The notes beneath the pieces were generated by a model. It was given only the letters and a program-made list of their open reading frames with translations. It was not told where the DNA came from and did no database searches. Below are positions 25,301 through 40,300 of a DNA stretch of 64,000 nt, piece after piece. The DNA lies in contig NC_088101.1 in the NCBI RefSeq assembly GCF_036370855.1, positions 40,842,544 through 40,906,543 on the forward strand. The letters are read 5' to 3'. Positions within the stretch are counted from its first letter, which is position 1; every line of letters begins with the position of its first letter. Both the position numbers and the translations under genes were made by a program. The stretch comes from Dromaius novaehollandiae (taxonomy: Eukaryota > Chordata > Aves > Casuariiformes > Dromaiidae).

Positions 25301-28300
25301 GTAACCATGACATCAGCATGCATGTTTGTCGTGGACCAACGATAAGGTTTCCTGCTATTCCTGTGTTGTGAAATCTGTTTTCACTTTTCTGGAGGGAGAG
25401 GAGCAGTATTTGCCTTTTCGTATTTTCTGCTTTAGAGTTACCCTGCTGCAATATTCATTCTCCGTCTTCTAGGTTTGCTTTCTGGTTAACTGGGGACTTC
25501 GGTAACTTAAGAAGCAGATGCTTTGAAGCAATAATCGGCCCTTTGATACACATTTTTTTCTTTTATCTTGTCTTTTTTGGTGTTTCCTTTTCTATCATCT
25601 GCTTTTTGGAAAGATCTGTTATCATTCTTGGTATATCACTGTATGTGATGGAAAAGACAATATGAATATTTTATGTGCTGTTTTGTCAGTCTTCAATTAG
25701 ATCAGAGGCATCTGCTGTTTATTTACTGATCTCACATAATTTACTCTGGCAGGAGTGACTGTATGCCGCAGTCTTCTCCTGCCGTATGACCTCATCTCCA
25801 TAAATGTATTGAACTGTCTTGTCTATCCATATACACTACTGTCCTTTCAAAGTTGCATTTAGCTCATGTATTCAGACCTACTGAATTAGGCCTCCACATA
25901 GGTAGGTCTCTTTCTGCTTGCTGAAAAGGGCCACAAAGGTCTAATGTGGCCTGCTTTTGACCAACTTGATTTTGAGTAGTTTAAAAGCAGTCAAGGAACA
26001 TGTTTTATATAGGATGAATGATTCTGGTTGCGGTTTATTCACATTTTTCATAGGATAAGAGGGAGGAATCGTGACCCTTGCCTTGTCGTGAGAAAGGCAG
26101 TGCTTCCATTATGTGACTGAATAAAGCGCTGAAGGATAGTAGGAAGGATGTAGAAGAGAAGGTTGATTTTCATCTGGCTGTATTCCTGCTCCCAAGCTGG
26201 CTCTAGGAAGAAGGCCACTGGGAGCAGTCTATAGGCCAGGTGCAGCGAACTAGTGGGACACCCATGCCCTGTAATCTGAAGATGCACTCTGCTGGGTTAG
26301 TTCCTTCAGGCTGCCAAGCTTCCACCCATCCCCCCTTAGTAGTGACTGTTTCTAATTCAGAGCTTGATCCTGAAATGAGTGTTCGCTTTTGAGTCACTGA
26401 ACACCATTGATTGACAGGTGAAGGCACATATTGCATCGAAGGAAAGAGGGCCAGACACTTCTCTCCACGTATTAGAAGGCCATTAACCCTGAACAAACTG
26501 CACTCACTCTTTTCTTCATTATCATGGTCAATGGGAATGACAAATGTCAAATGAGACATTTTGTTCAGTTCAGAAGTTTGTAAGTGCTAATCTTATCCCT
26601 GTTTCTGTATCTCTTGATAATTTTATTATGCTGTATTATGAAACTTTTTAAAACCTCCTGTAATCTTTACTCCGACAGACCTTTGATTTATAAAAGAATG
26701 AGGAACTCTTTCCCCCTTTTTTGTATTAAAGTACTGGGTTGTCCTTTATTTTTTAAAGATTTTTTCTGTAAAAAATGGCAGTCTAGTCTTAAAAAAAATT
26801 GAAAACAAGAGGAAGTAATTTTGACTATATTAGGCTATGAACTACTGGAATAAGAATAGGAGTAATTTTACATACACAAATATACATTCATTATACATGC
26901 CTAGCTAATACTCAGGCATATATATATATATTTAAATCAGAGAGCTGTGTCTAAAATTACAGTAGTCTTGTAGCGTAAAGCTGACTGGTAGTAACTTGAA
27001 CTGCTACTAATGAATATAGAAGACTAGTACTAAATACTGCTGCATTACCTTATCCCCATCTTCCATCTGCATGCACACATTTGAACTGTGCCTGATTTTA
27101 TAACAGTAATTTTTTTACCTTCAAATTAAGTCTGCTGAAGCATGATTGCAGTGCCTTAGAATTGGTAAATGTTTTTGTTTTTAACTCCAGGAAGTCTCAG
27201 GCATTTAATTGATCAAATTCTTGAAACACAAGCATGATATTCTGCCCATATGATATACTACTAATGCTATTCAAAACAAAAACAAAATATCTAGTGAGCT
27301 TTAAAATTTTGTAATTTGAGAGGCAGAATAGAAGACTTGACTAAAGCGGACTTGCAGTCCAGTGCATTTCTTGAGATGCAGTGAAAAACTGATTTGTTAG
27401 AGTTTACTTTTTTTTTTTAAGAAATAATTTACTATAAATAGGTCCTAGTAAGCTAAGGGGAAATATTATGAAAGTTTTTAGGTTGCAGATAAATGGATTT
27501 TCCATTTGCTGGCTTTATTAACAGTAGTCTGAGTCTTAAGCAAAAAAAAATTCTGTATTTGAACATTTGGAATTGGTTGTTAATGCATGCAGATTCATGT
27601 AATTTTACAATGATTATTCATATTGTCTCAGTACTGATCAAAACATGCAGTATCTGCTGTCACCAGTATTGCTTATATTGCCAGTAGATCAATGGAGTTC
27701 TCAAAGAAGATACTTGACTACAGTCTGTTAATGATTTTTGCTTAGTTTAGAAAGAGCTACATTTTTATCAGTCTCTTGAAAATAAGCCTGTGTAATTTAA
27801 ATCTCAGTAAATCATAGTATCTGTGGTATGCAAAATTATGTCCAACCCAGCAGAGTCAGTAAATGTGGGAGGAAGAAGCCAAATCAAATCCCTGTCTTGT
27901 CATTAAAGTGCCTCTTGTATGTGAATTTCTCACCACCATGAATGTATTAATGCAGCCAAAGGTCCTTATCGTTCAGCTCCACAAACATTTACTGGGCCTT
28001 ACTGCTAGAGTTTAAGGATACCTTTAACACTGTTTATGCTACTACTTCTGGCAACCAGACACTAGAGGGCAATCTCGTGCTCGCTTACCCTCGCATGCTC
28101 ACGCGTGCACTTAATTACGGAATGTGCTTTGGTTATGGTGAGACTCAGGTTATTGCATTGTCTGTGCCTTTTTTTGTCTTTTTGTTTTTCTTCCTGAGAA
28201 CAGACAGTCCACTTCACTGTTCTGTCCTTGGCTGCTGAAAAAGGTAAAAGTGTACTGCTAAGCAGGCTTGATGAGCATGGGTTTTTCTAACTTGTAGACA

Positions 28301-31300
28301 AAAATAAAGCAAGAAATTATAGATCAAGTTTTAGAGCTACAAGCCGTATCTGTCTATTGTTTAAGCATAAACAAAAATCCATAAGTTATGGATAAATCTA
28401 TATTATTGTGTCTCTGAGTACTGAGGCACTGAATGGGACCCACTACATTCTTCCAACATCGTATTTTGAATTTTTTTGAAGTATTTGATGCAGACCACTT
28501 TTGTAAACTGGATGCAACTGCAAAAGGGTGTTTTAGTTTACCCTCATGAATGTTCCTCAGACTTTATTGTGGTGATTGAATGGTTAGCTCTTAAAACCTA
28601 AGCTACTCTTCCTTTTTCTTCATTGTCTCAGCAAAGTAGGTTTTAATATAGAATGAGTAAAGTATATCTTCTGATTCATGGCTCTCCAAATTATTTTAGC
28701 TGTTAGAAGCTCGAGTTAATTGATTGTAGTCTGATGTCTTAATGCACTAGGACTTCTCTAATTGTGCTGGATTGTATTGCTGGATGTATTGCTGATGTGC
28801 TTCAGTGTACTTAACTCAGAGGCAGCAGTCTTGAAGCTGTGAAGTTTTTATCAGTTTTCATGATAACAGGCAGACAGGTAGAGAGGATGGACATTATTGA
28901 ATTCTCCAGTGAGAGAAAGGTTCCTGAAGTCATCCTTTGTGTGAATTCTCTGATGTTTAGTAGAGGAGATGCAATAAACTGTTAACTCACAGTTTACAGA
29001 AGACTACTAAATATACTTAACATTATTTACTTAAAATGACTATCAAAAGACATGCATTCCTTTTCTGTTATTTGTCCAGTAGTGTATTCTAGCAGATGTA
29101 TGAAAGAGGCAATTAATATTTTTACTGATTTTCTTGATGCATCACCACTCCCTATTTAATGTCTAGGCACAGCAGTCAGTAGGGAATTCACATGCTGAGT
29201 CAAAATGCACTGTGATACCAAAAGTATATTGATAATGTGCAGCTCTGAATTTCATTCTCGTTTAACCCCGGACATTGCTGTCTCTTACTATTTAGTGCCA
29301 GTGGGTGACTAGCATTTTGTTTTGTTTTGAAATGCAGGAGAGAATAAACTAATGCTGATCAGTAGTAATCATTTTGAGGAGATGATAAACACTGACATTT
29401 TGCCCTAAGCCAAGAGTGTACAATGGTTGAGACCGCATAATCATCTGGCCTGGGATGACCAAAAGGGTAAGTCAATAGTTGTAGTCTCTAAGGGCTGGAT
29501 TCAGATTGCTTAATTTGGGACTTGAACAGAATCCAGCATGCAAGTCCTGATCAGCAATGTGGAATGCCTTTTCTTTGTAGCACCATCTATTTCCAGGCAG
29601 CTGGAATCACTAGATGGCCTGTCTGGTTGGCCTGAAAATCATCTAGGCATTTAAAGTTTATGTACTGCCCCTACTCTGAAAGGCTCTAGTCAGAGGAGGC
29701 AGATGATGAGATAGCTAAATTCTACCTAAATCTCAATTGCAGCAGAGCTTAGGAACATGATGGGTACCTGTATATCGAGCGATGCCTTACCCGTAAGTAT
29801 GTGCTGACCTCGCCTGAGACATGCTAGCAGTTTTGAATTGGTTAAAAAAACATAGCTAGATGTGGTAGCAGTTCCTGCTTTTGCCTTAAAGCTTTGTGGC
29901 TAAAATACTTGTCCAGGGAGTTGAGAAACTTGGCTCTGAGCTCTATTCAGCCTGACATTGATCGAGTCACATCCCAAGAAACTATATTAGCTATAAAGCT
30001 AAAATTTCATACCATAGACTGCTTGTGCCATGGTATATGCATTTCTTTTTTGGGGGGATGGGAGGGGTCTTGTAGCATCTTCCCCTGGAAGTATATGTGC
30101 TACACCATCTTCTCTTATGTTGCCAATAATCAGTTCAGTTTCCCAGTAAGTGGCCAGAGTTAGATACTTCAGGGTTTCTAAGGGATACTTACAGGAAATG
30201 AGGGAAGAAAGATCCATTTTTGTCTCAAACTTTCTTTTTCCCCTGAGCCTATCAGGATCCAATATTGATCATAGTCATTATTACTTTTGTAATGCAAATG
30301 ATTTAAGATGTGCAACACAGCAAGAGGGAAGGATGTCTTTACAGCTCTCCAAAGATAAAATAGTGCATTGTCTAAGAGCAGATCAAGAATTCTCTTGGAC
30401 AATTCATGGTGCAGCTCATGGGGATGTCCTGGGTGATAACATTTCTCAGTGCCAAAACTGCAGCATTTTACACAGAGAAAATTGATCTAAGAGTAAATGT
30501 TTGTCAGGATGGAGAACTGACATGAGGTTCAATTTCAGAGTCCTAGTTCCTATTAGAGTAGGACAGTAACTGCAGGTGTGAGAAGTTGGCTTCAGCAGCA
30601 AAACCAGTTTTGAACTTTGCTACCCCTATGCTGCAGTTAGTGAGGGCCTGCTTTCACCGTTAACTCCTCAGTTAACCCTGATTTGGAAGGGAGGGGAAAT
30701 GAGAGGTTTTTTGGTTTTTTGAGGATTAATCTTAGCCTGGATTTATTCAGGTCTCTGATTAATTAACCCATATAACTTGATTATTAAATACCAAACACGC
30801 AGCCTGAAACAGACATGTTGGATAAAGCAGTGGTAGTTAACATCTCCTTTCACAAACCTGATTTGCAGTATTTCTTCTGTATTTCAGCTCCATGTTAAAA
30901 GAACAGTTCAAAATGCTTCTAATAGTACTTCCATATTTTTATTTCTAATACTGTTTTTTAATAATTGCATAGTCATATAATTTAATTGGAATCAATCTTT
31001 TTCTTTTTTTTTTTCTTCCCCCTTCTTGATATTGCCCCATCCTGGCAGGAGATTTTTATCATTAAATTTATGCAGTCCTTTTATTACTAAAGCATGCCCT
31101 TTGGCTACCATGACTGCAGTTGACCGCTGGTGAAGTGCAAATTCAGTTTTGTGGTTTAATTCCCTTGCTATGTTGTACAAGATTACAACTTGGCCGTGGG
31201 TTATGTCGGTTTATGTTGGCACGTTACAGAGCAGATTACATGTGGTCTGTAATTTTTCAGCAAAACCTGCTAGTAAATCAGAGACAGAATTATTTCTTTT

Positions 31301-34300
31301 AGTGGAAATGCTGATCAAAGTGAGGATGTAATTGTAGTACATGTGGTCATACACTAGAATACCTTATCCAGGTAGCTATTGCTGCTGGTGAGCTCTAACT
31401 CCAGATTTAAGGAGCTGTCATTTGACTGAATTGTTGGAAAACAGCAACAGCAAAGACTATTCCTGATGATCTTTCATTTGTTGCACCTCATGCCTTAGGG
31501 GTAACTTAGCCCAGTGTGCTTCCAAGTTGAAGTTTAATTTTAAGTAATGTCTTATGGCAACACAGTACCTTTTTTTATATATTAAGAAGACACGTTTTAA
31601 TGTAACTTCTTATTGGCGTCTGTTATGAGGTAGTACAGGATATTTTCCCAAAGAGATCTTGTTACAATATTGATAGAATCTAGGGGCTTCTTGCTCAGTT
31701 TATTTGCATTAGTTTAGTATTTGTATGATATAAATGTCTAGGTTAATGCCCATCTATGAGTGCTGGAAGTACTTCCAGTTTTTTGTTGTGTTGTGGGACT
31801 GGACTCACCATGTGTAGTTAGAATGGAGATTGTTGCTGAGTTGTTTTGAGTCAGGCTGTCATACTGGTACTTCATTTTATGTGGGTGTATATGGATAAGA
31901 TAAATTAACTTTTAGGTACTGTAATTTTGAATGAAAGTATTCTTAATCCATGTATTTCATTAAGAGTGCTTCATGGTTTTTTTATGCAACAACAACAGTT
32001 AATCTCACTCTTGACTGTTCAGTCCTGTCCATGTCAGTCAAACTTCACCAGAGAAACACTCCAGAAGACTCGTAACTGGAAGTGGGAGATCTGGAGCTTT
32101 TTAAGAGGTTTCATAGTTTTAAAAAAAATTTATTGTAAAATCCTAACGGTTCTTCACTGGTTTAGTTTTTCTTTTTTCTTTAGATGATCTGAGTACATGA
32201 TTTGGGCTTCCTGAAGGGAAGATAAAGGAAAAGAAGCTCAAGGGGGGCACAGTGAAACTAGCACTGAGCAGGGAAGAAAAGTGAGCCAGGTCCATACCTG
32301 TATTGAGACTGAACAGAAACTCCCTTCACCAGGAACAGCCGAGATTTGGTGGCTTGGAGAAAAAGGAAGCTTTCAGAGCTGACATGGCCTAGTAGAACAC
32401 ATTATCTTCTGCAACTGATTGAGCACTTGGGAAAGTTTCTCTGGGTGATGTTAAATATTGAGAAGGAAACATCCCTTGTGCTCATCTTGGAGGAAGACAA
32501 AATGTCTTCCTTGATGCCCTCATTTCTTCAACAGTCATTGAGAATAATGATTTGGGAGATTACCAAAGAATAAGTCACTGTGATTACATTGTCCTTTTCC
32601 TTCACCTTTTGGGTCCTGAATTTCAGATTGGTTTAAATGTAGCTAAAATTTCTCAGACACCCAAAGCTTACTCAATATAGTGTCATCCTTGACCAAAATT
32701 CTCAGTGCCTTCTTGTGTTACCTAAAAAGCTAAGAAGTAGGAAGTATTTTAATCTGGTTTTCATTTCTTGCTATGGAGCAGGAGTGTAGATCCTGTCCTA
32801 GGCTGTACAAAAAATGTTTCAGGAGAGGATGTGGTTTAGAGTCTTAATTTTCTATTTAGTCCTGAACAGATAAATCCTGCTTGCTCTTTCTTGAGTCACT
32901 TACTGGTTTCTGCATCTCAGTAGAATGTCTATTTGATGTAGAAAGGTGGAGATAGGAAAATTCAGAGATTTAGTTTCTCTGCCTCAGTTCAGACCTTTGA
33001 ATTTTCATCCTAGCTTCCTGTATCAGCCTGCTTTTCTTAGGAAGATTGCCACTTTTATTTTTACCCTCTTGCTTTCTTGTCAGACTGTCCTCTCCCCTTC
33101 ATGCTATTTTATTCTAAGCTATGGGTCAACACTTTGCTGCCAGTGATAAGAATTGAATAGCATTTTTATATAGCAAATAGCATCTCAGCTCTAGAAGCTG
33201 TTGTTCTCGGAAATGCTGTCCCTATCTGGTCTCCTCCCCACTGCTGTGGCGATGTGAAAAATTCCACCAGAAGGATCCCATGGAGGGCCCTAAGATATCA
33301 GGAAAATCAGAATTGTGCTTTCCTTTCACATACCAAATTACTTGAATGACAGTGTTATTTGTATTGTTTTTCTGTTGTCTTCCATGGTTGGTCCACTTGT
33401 AGTGACCGAAGTCTTTGCCAGATTCCAAACACTTTAGGGATGCAGTTCTATCTTTGCCTCACTGTATTGTTGTCTTGTTTTCATGTTTTCTTTTTTAATG
33501 GTCCGAATCTTTTGAGACCTTGGTTAAATTGAAGTTTAATCTACGTTAAAATTTTTCAAATTTCTCTTCTATTTTTTGGAGGGAGTTGTTTTGGGGGGTT
33601 TTTCTGGTGAGCTCTAGTGAACTCAGTGGTTCAGAGTAGAAAGTTAAGTATCTACTGTTTTCCTCTTCTTTCAAAACAAAGATCACTGGGGACTAGGTGT
33701 GCCAACGTGTGTCTTAAGAGTTGCATGGGTCAATGATTTAGGTTAAGGTGGGTTACAACAAAGATACCTGTTCTCCCTGCTGCGTTGCATTGTGGCTGCA
33801 CTGCCTAGATTGCACTGAGTAATCTGTCTTGGTAGAAGTGATGTTAGTTTTGGGTAAGTGATTCAAATAAGCTGTGTTCAGCCTGCTAGCAAGGCAACCA
33901 GTGTTATTGCCTGAAGAAAAGATGGGAGGTAGGGTCAAAGAATACAAGCATGTCACTAAGAGGTTAAAAGCACCTTAATTCTAGCGTTGTTCAGTCACTG
34001 ATCTTGCTGTGTAACGCTGGGTGAATCACCTTCCTTCCTGTATCTGTCTCCTCATCTGTAAAATTGCAATAATTACATATGTTAGTTTACTAACTTACAG
34101 TGATATTTGAAGCTGAGAATTGAGAGGGTTTTTGGAGGGTATTGCTTTCTTTCATGTCACATTTTAAAATGATGAGTTTACATACTTTTTATCAGCATCT
34201 TTTCTCCCTCCTCTTCCCCTCAAAAAAGTCTAGAATCACTTTGTCCTCGCAGATTTTTTTTTTCTTTGTATTCACAGATTTTTTTCCCCCCTTATCTGTT

Positions 34301-37300
34301 TTGTGTTTCAGACACCAGGCTAATGAATTATGGTCTTTTGTGATTCATGATGGGCTTTTCTAGGTGTTCCCCAGCTACCACAGTTTCCAAGTTTTGTATA
34401 CAATCAGTGTTAAAGTTGCTGATCTCTAGTAACAGAGCTTGTTTCTTAATCCTTTTTTTTAAATAATGGAGTTATGTTTGAAGCTTCCCCGTGTTAAGGA
34501 ATCTGTCCAAACTCCCATGAACTTTTACAAATGTCAATTATAAGAGTTCACTGGTTTCTTTACTTACTTCCTTTAAAGCTTTGTGGATTTATGTTGTCCA
34601 AACTATGTTCGTCTAACCTTTGCTAATAACCAGTTTGGTTGTATGTTGAGCACATGTTCTTACTAACACCCAAAGATAATTAATTTCAGGGATCAACTGA
34701 TCTTAAGTGATGTACAAAGGACCTGAAGGTCATTGACTTTAATGGGGATAGTGATCTTCAGCACCTTTTGTTATCAGGTCCTTTTTAGAACAGTTTAGAT
34801 TTTTTAAGGACCTGTATCTGCTTAGCTCCCCATTTTCTATCAGCTACTCTTCTTATGTCTCTGGGAAATTTTATTTGGACAGATCTCCAACTTCTTGTGA
34901 GACAGGAGTGAGCCAGGCAGTCTCTTTAAGAGAATATTGAAACTTTGCTTTAATTTTCAGGTGCCTTTCTTTTTTTAATCATTACATTTGCTGAAAGAAA
35001 TTCTCTGGAAATGAAAGAAAAGCCTGTTAACCTGGAAAGCAGCTATTTAGAGCTCTTCTACATAACGCTGAAAATTCTGTCTTGCTACTGTAACGGAGGT
35101 GGTGTACTATGAGCTACTGATGACTTTCCGTATTTTAATCTCGTGAAAATGTGGGGAGGGGAAATACTTTCATTTATGAAGACCGCTGTAATTTGCTGTT
35201 TTACCATTTGTTTGTTTGTTTTTTTCCTCTTTGCTGTGCCTGATTTTTCTGTCTTTCTGTGTTTTACTGTTGTTCTGGTCTAGAGATCTTAATTTCATCT
35301 ATCTTCCTGTTTACTTATTATGATTTCTTTGTGTATATAATTTATCACAAACATGCAAAATTGTCCTTAATAGTTGTGATTATTCTTGTTTCCTACTTCT
35401 CTTCATTTCTGAGATCGCCAGCACAGACTGTTTTTACTGCTTGACTTTCTTACAAATCCATATTCTAGGATGCATTTACTTGTCTGTCACCTTCATTCTG
35501 TGTCTGCTGCTATAGCCAAACTAAGTAGTGTCATCCTAGTCAAACATTTTTTTTCAGTCTTTTCTCTGTCCAGAACCAGCAATCATGCTTTTCTTCTGAA
35601 TTTACCTCCTCAGTTATATTTCCTCTAATTCAGCCTCTCCTCCTTTTGTGGTTTCTGTTAGTGTCCTAATTTGTGGCTTCTGCTCCATTCCTTTCTCCTC
35701 TCCCATCCATTTACTGTTGATGTTTGATGTTATATCTGCACTCGTTTGCCAAGCACTAAAATGCATCCTCTTGTTTTCTTGGTTAGCAGTTTATTCAGTG
35801 CTTTTTCTTGTGCATGTTTCTACAGAAGCAATCAGATGTGTTCTTACTTAATGATCAGTTTTATTTAGTCAGTCATTACTGTGAAATTCTGATACGCTGT
35901 TAATCATTTTTCTTTCCCCTCTCCTTTTGTATTTATAAGTTTTTTGTTTTTATGTTTTTAATATTCCAGGCATAACATAGGCTTTCCCATTGTGGAATGT
36001 TCCTCTGAAGGAGACCTAATTATTTCCAAACCACCGGACACGGGGGGGCTAATCTCTTTTGGCACTGTGGCCGAACAATTGGTGTACGAAGTGGGCAACC
36101 CTCAGCGTTATCTGTTACCAGATGTTACTTGCGACTTTTCTGAAGTTTCCATCACTGAAATTCCAGGTTAGTCCTATAACATGTTAAGAGATCTAGGTCA
36201 GTGAACTGGATTATCAAACTAAAGCAGTTACTTTAGTTTTCTTTTTTTTTTCTTTACGTATTCCTTGTTAAATCTGTTCTTCAGAGCATAATAGTGTGAT
36301 AAACTCATTTTTTTCCAAGGAATTTTGTTGGAAATTTCTTTGGAAACTTTAACTGTAATCTTATTTATTTTGTTTGTTGACTAATGTAAATCTTTGATCA
36401 TTTTTCCTTCTGATCATTTTGATCCTTTTTGATCATTGCTGCTTTAATGCATGCCTTATACCTGGCAAGTCTTTAAACTACGCATTGTGTTTGAGCAACA
36501 CTGAGACAGCTCTACTATGAGATTTTGGTATCTTTTGCAAGGGGGGCCTAGCTTCTTTAATTAAGAAGGCTTGTATTTTTTGGTAGATGTTCTGTCATGT
36601 GGCACTTGAAATGTTAGTGGCAATAGACAGCTATACCTTTCAAAGCATTACTTGATAATGACTTTTTCCTAGATGTTTAATGGGTCATCTTAAATTGTAG
36701 GAGCTTGCTTAGGTATAGGTTATCCACTAGGGAACTTCTGTTAGGAAAAGGTCCATTTGTCATCATCAAAACTATGAACAGCCATATTAACAGACTAAGG
36801 ATGGATATAAGATTCACTCTAGATTTAGTCTTTAAGTCTGGGGGGGAGGGGTTGGCTTTTAAGATTTGTAGCTTTTTTGTTGTGAAAAAAGAAAAAAGCT
36901 TGATAAAGTATTTAGCTATAGTAATTTGATGTTTATTTTTATTGCATGTGTATTATATAGGGTTTTTATTTTAATGGCACTTACCCTTGACAGTATTGTG
37001 AGTGACCTTATAAAACCTAGAGCGATTGAAATCTCCAATTAAAAACTTACTGTGATAATATTCCAAACTCCATAACATCAGAAATATTTTGCTTCAGTAA
37101 TAAAAGTAGCATGAAACTGTACAGTAAAACTTCTGTTGACACAACATAATCAAATGACAGTCCAATAAGGCCAGCTTGTTACTCTTAGCCACCAGTCCTT
37201 TAAAAAAAAAGGGGGGGGGAGGAAGAGAACCCTAACCTTCCTATGAACTTTTAGCTTGCAAACGACCTGATATGACATGTTTGAACTTAAAATGAACTTT

Positions 37301-40300
37301 CACATGAACTTTTAGTTAGTCTTCTTAGAAATGTAACAGATGGAAAATAGGCAGATTTCTTAAATATTTTTAGTTTGAAGTGCTTTGACACGTACTCCAG
37401 TTAGATCAGGGCAAGCTATCTGTTTTTGCTGTTTACATTGCTGGTTTTATTATCCTGTTGGATTAGTTGCAATGCTGGAACTGAGAGGTGCTTCTGTTTT
37501 CTTTTTGTCAATGAATGCCATGCATTTTGTTTCGTGAGGTTTTGTTAGTGTTTCTCCATCACCTGGCTTATAAAACTCTTCCAGATCTCTGCGCTGACTG
37601 CAGAGATATTATTCTGTATTGACAGAGTCAATTAACCTTATGTCAACCTGTGGAGATAGTGATAATGCTAGTTTTTGAGTGACATGTAGAATTTCTGCCA
37701 GTCCCATTGAATTGCTCAGATATGTGCTGAAGAAATTCCTGTGTTTTGATCTCTTCAGAATATTTATATATATCTTGAAATTGTTTTCTAAATACTCTGA
37801 AGCACACATTAGCTACAGGTGAGCTGCAGTATAATTCGGCTTATTTTAGATAGACACATAAATGAGGTGCTGATTCTGCACTGCTAATTTTCAAGGGATT
37901 GTGCCTACTGATTTTTTTCACTAGTGCAAGCTCAAAGCTAACGACATGGGAACATTTTCTCCAGTTTCTTACTGGCATTAACATAACATACCTGGCACAG
38001 GCCACAGTATTTGCCCTGGAACATATGTTCAGGCTGTTAGTTTTCTTGTTGCTAACAGAAACAAAAGTTAAATTACCTTTTCACTTACCAAGCTACCAGC
38101 AAATAAGCTCTCACTGGTTTCTTGTCTTTCTCCTGTTCTGTTTATGTGCCAAGTGAAGGACTTCAGTCTGTTCCAGCCAACTACAGTAAATTGAATGCTA
38201 TGTGTGTCTGCAGTAACTGGCTGTTAAATGGAAGATAATTATTGGGTCCAAAGTCCTAAGGTTACATTCTGTATTAAATATTTTAAGTACATGAACAAAC
38301 ATTTCAAGCATTATATTAAAATGCTCATTGAAGTCATAAATTTAGTCACCAATTTGTTGTCTTCCTAAGGCATGGAGAACTGTGTAGTGTGGCAGTACAG
38401 CTGTCAGTGATTTGTTTTTAAGTGTATTTGTTTGATATGCATCACAGGTGAATGTCTTTGAAGTTATATTGAAGAAGTTTAAGCATTGATTTTTAACCAT
38501 TTTAGGTATGGAAGGTGGGGCAGTGAAAGTTCATGGAGCAAAAGGATCACCGCCTTCAAAATTTTATAAGGTATAAATTTTATAAGGTATTATCTCTTTC
38601 TACAGAGTGTAAGGTATTTTTGACTTCAAAAATCTGGCATTTTTGGAGAAAATTTTGGAGGAAAGTATTTTCTGTCAAAAACTGCCACCACATTAAAATC
38701 TTTCTTGATTTTTTTTTTTCTTCCCCCAAGAGTAACAAAAAGAAAAAAGAAGCCACCCCGGATATTGAAAATGTTCATTTGTATAAGGGGCTAATCCAGA
38801 AGTCTCCAGAGAAGGCTGAGATGGTTCTTTTACAATTTTCAAAAAAAAAAAAAAAAAAGTCTGTCATCCCACTACTCATTTATATAATATTTGTTCATTT
38901 TTATACTGGCATGCTAATCTTGTATTTCGTTGTGAAGTGTATCTGCCATCTGGTTTTCAAAAGTTAAGTACTGAGTAACTAGATATGTCAAGATAGCAAT
39001 TAAGTATGAGACAGTCTTTTGTATAGTCTCTTGAAACATTCTACTGAAAGAAACTTGCACTTCCGGTAAAAGTGTGAAGTTTTATTCGATGTTATTCAAT
39101 TATAATACAATTCTGGTGAAGTGCTGGAAGGGCTGGATCATTTTCCTGCTTAAACTAATGGCAAAACTGTTTTAAAACCAGTTTTATGTAAGATAGTTTC
39201 ACAGTTTTTAAAAACTGTTATTTCAAAAATAAATATCATCATTAAGGAAAGTTTGTTTTTGACAGGTTGTAACCTCAGTTTAGAAAACAGAACTCTCTAA
39301 AGGCTTCATAATTGGAGCATACTGGCAAAGTCTTTTTAGCATTGAACAGTATACCGCAATTCACTTTCTCATGTACTCAGTCATCAAGTTTTTCACTTCT
39401 TTTTGTTTTCTAGTGATCACCTTTGTATCAGCTTTATGAAAAAGGGCTTTGGTATTTAAAAGTCCTGTAGCAGCATAATCTGACCATGAATTTTTCTAAA
39501 CTTTCGTCTGATTTAATAAAACATTGTTGGTTTTTTTTTTTTTTTTTTGATTGACAGCCTCCAACTTCAATGTTGTCTTGTCAGGCCTCTGTATTTTTTC
39601 AGTTTTAAGTATTAGATCAAGAATTCTCATTACAAATTTCCCTTCTCTGACTGATCTGTATCTGGATGATCTGTATCTGTGACTCAGTGTGTTTTTTTTT
39701 CAAATCTGAAATTAAGCTTTAGCTGTGTTTGAATTAAAAAGTTCAAATACATAAACTATAAGCACATTTCTAAAATATGTTTAATTTTAAAAATCAAATT
39801 TGAACCAGTGATAGTATCCCTGACAGAAGTCAATTTAGCAGTAATTCCTACAAATGACAGAGTGAAGAGTACTCATTTTTACATAGCATTGAAATCCATT
39901 AATCAAAATGATAGCAATACTAGTGCTTCTTATTACTCCTGTATTAAATAGTGAAATTTTATATATTGGCAAATACAGAAGGCAGTGCATGTGTGAAGCA
40001 AGAAATACTTACTCTTCCTTGATCTGAGTGTGCAATTCAGAGCAAAATATACTTTGTTTCTGCTCAGCAACCTCCAGCAACTGTTGTCTTGAGCAGCATT
40101 GTCCACCTGTAGTTATTGTTCTTGACCTTATGTTTACATACTCTTGTAAAGGAAATAATGAAAATATCAATGTTAATAGGAGATCAAGTGAACCATTTTG
40201 AGTAGAAATAGTTGTATTTGGTTGTTCATGCTTGTAGTTGTTCAGGTTGAGATTTTCAGCTAATGAACCATGAAATGGAATAAACTAAAAAGAACAGAAC

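Noticed and set aside
26203-26559. 118-codon minus-strand open frame inside intron 8
   Set aside because: Composition is protein-like but I recognise no domain, and there is no splice or promoter support. A translated search of this stretch would decide.
38533-38967. 144-codon plus-strand frame overlapping exon 10
   Set aside because: It overlaps exon 10 in a different reading frame and continues into intron 10 and an A run.
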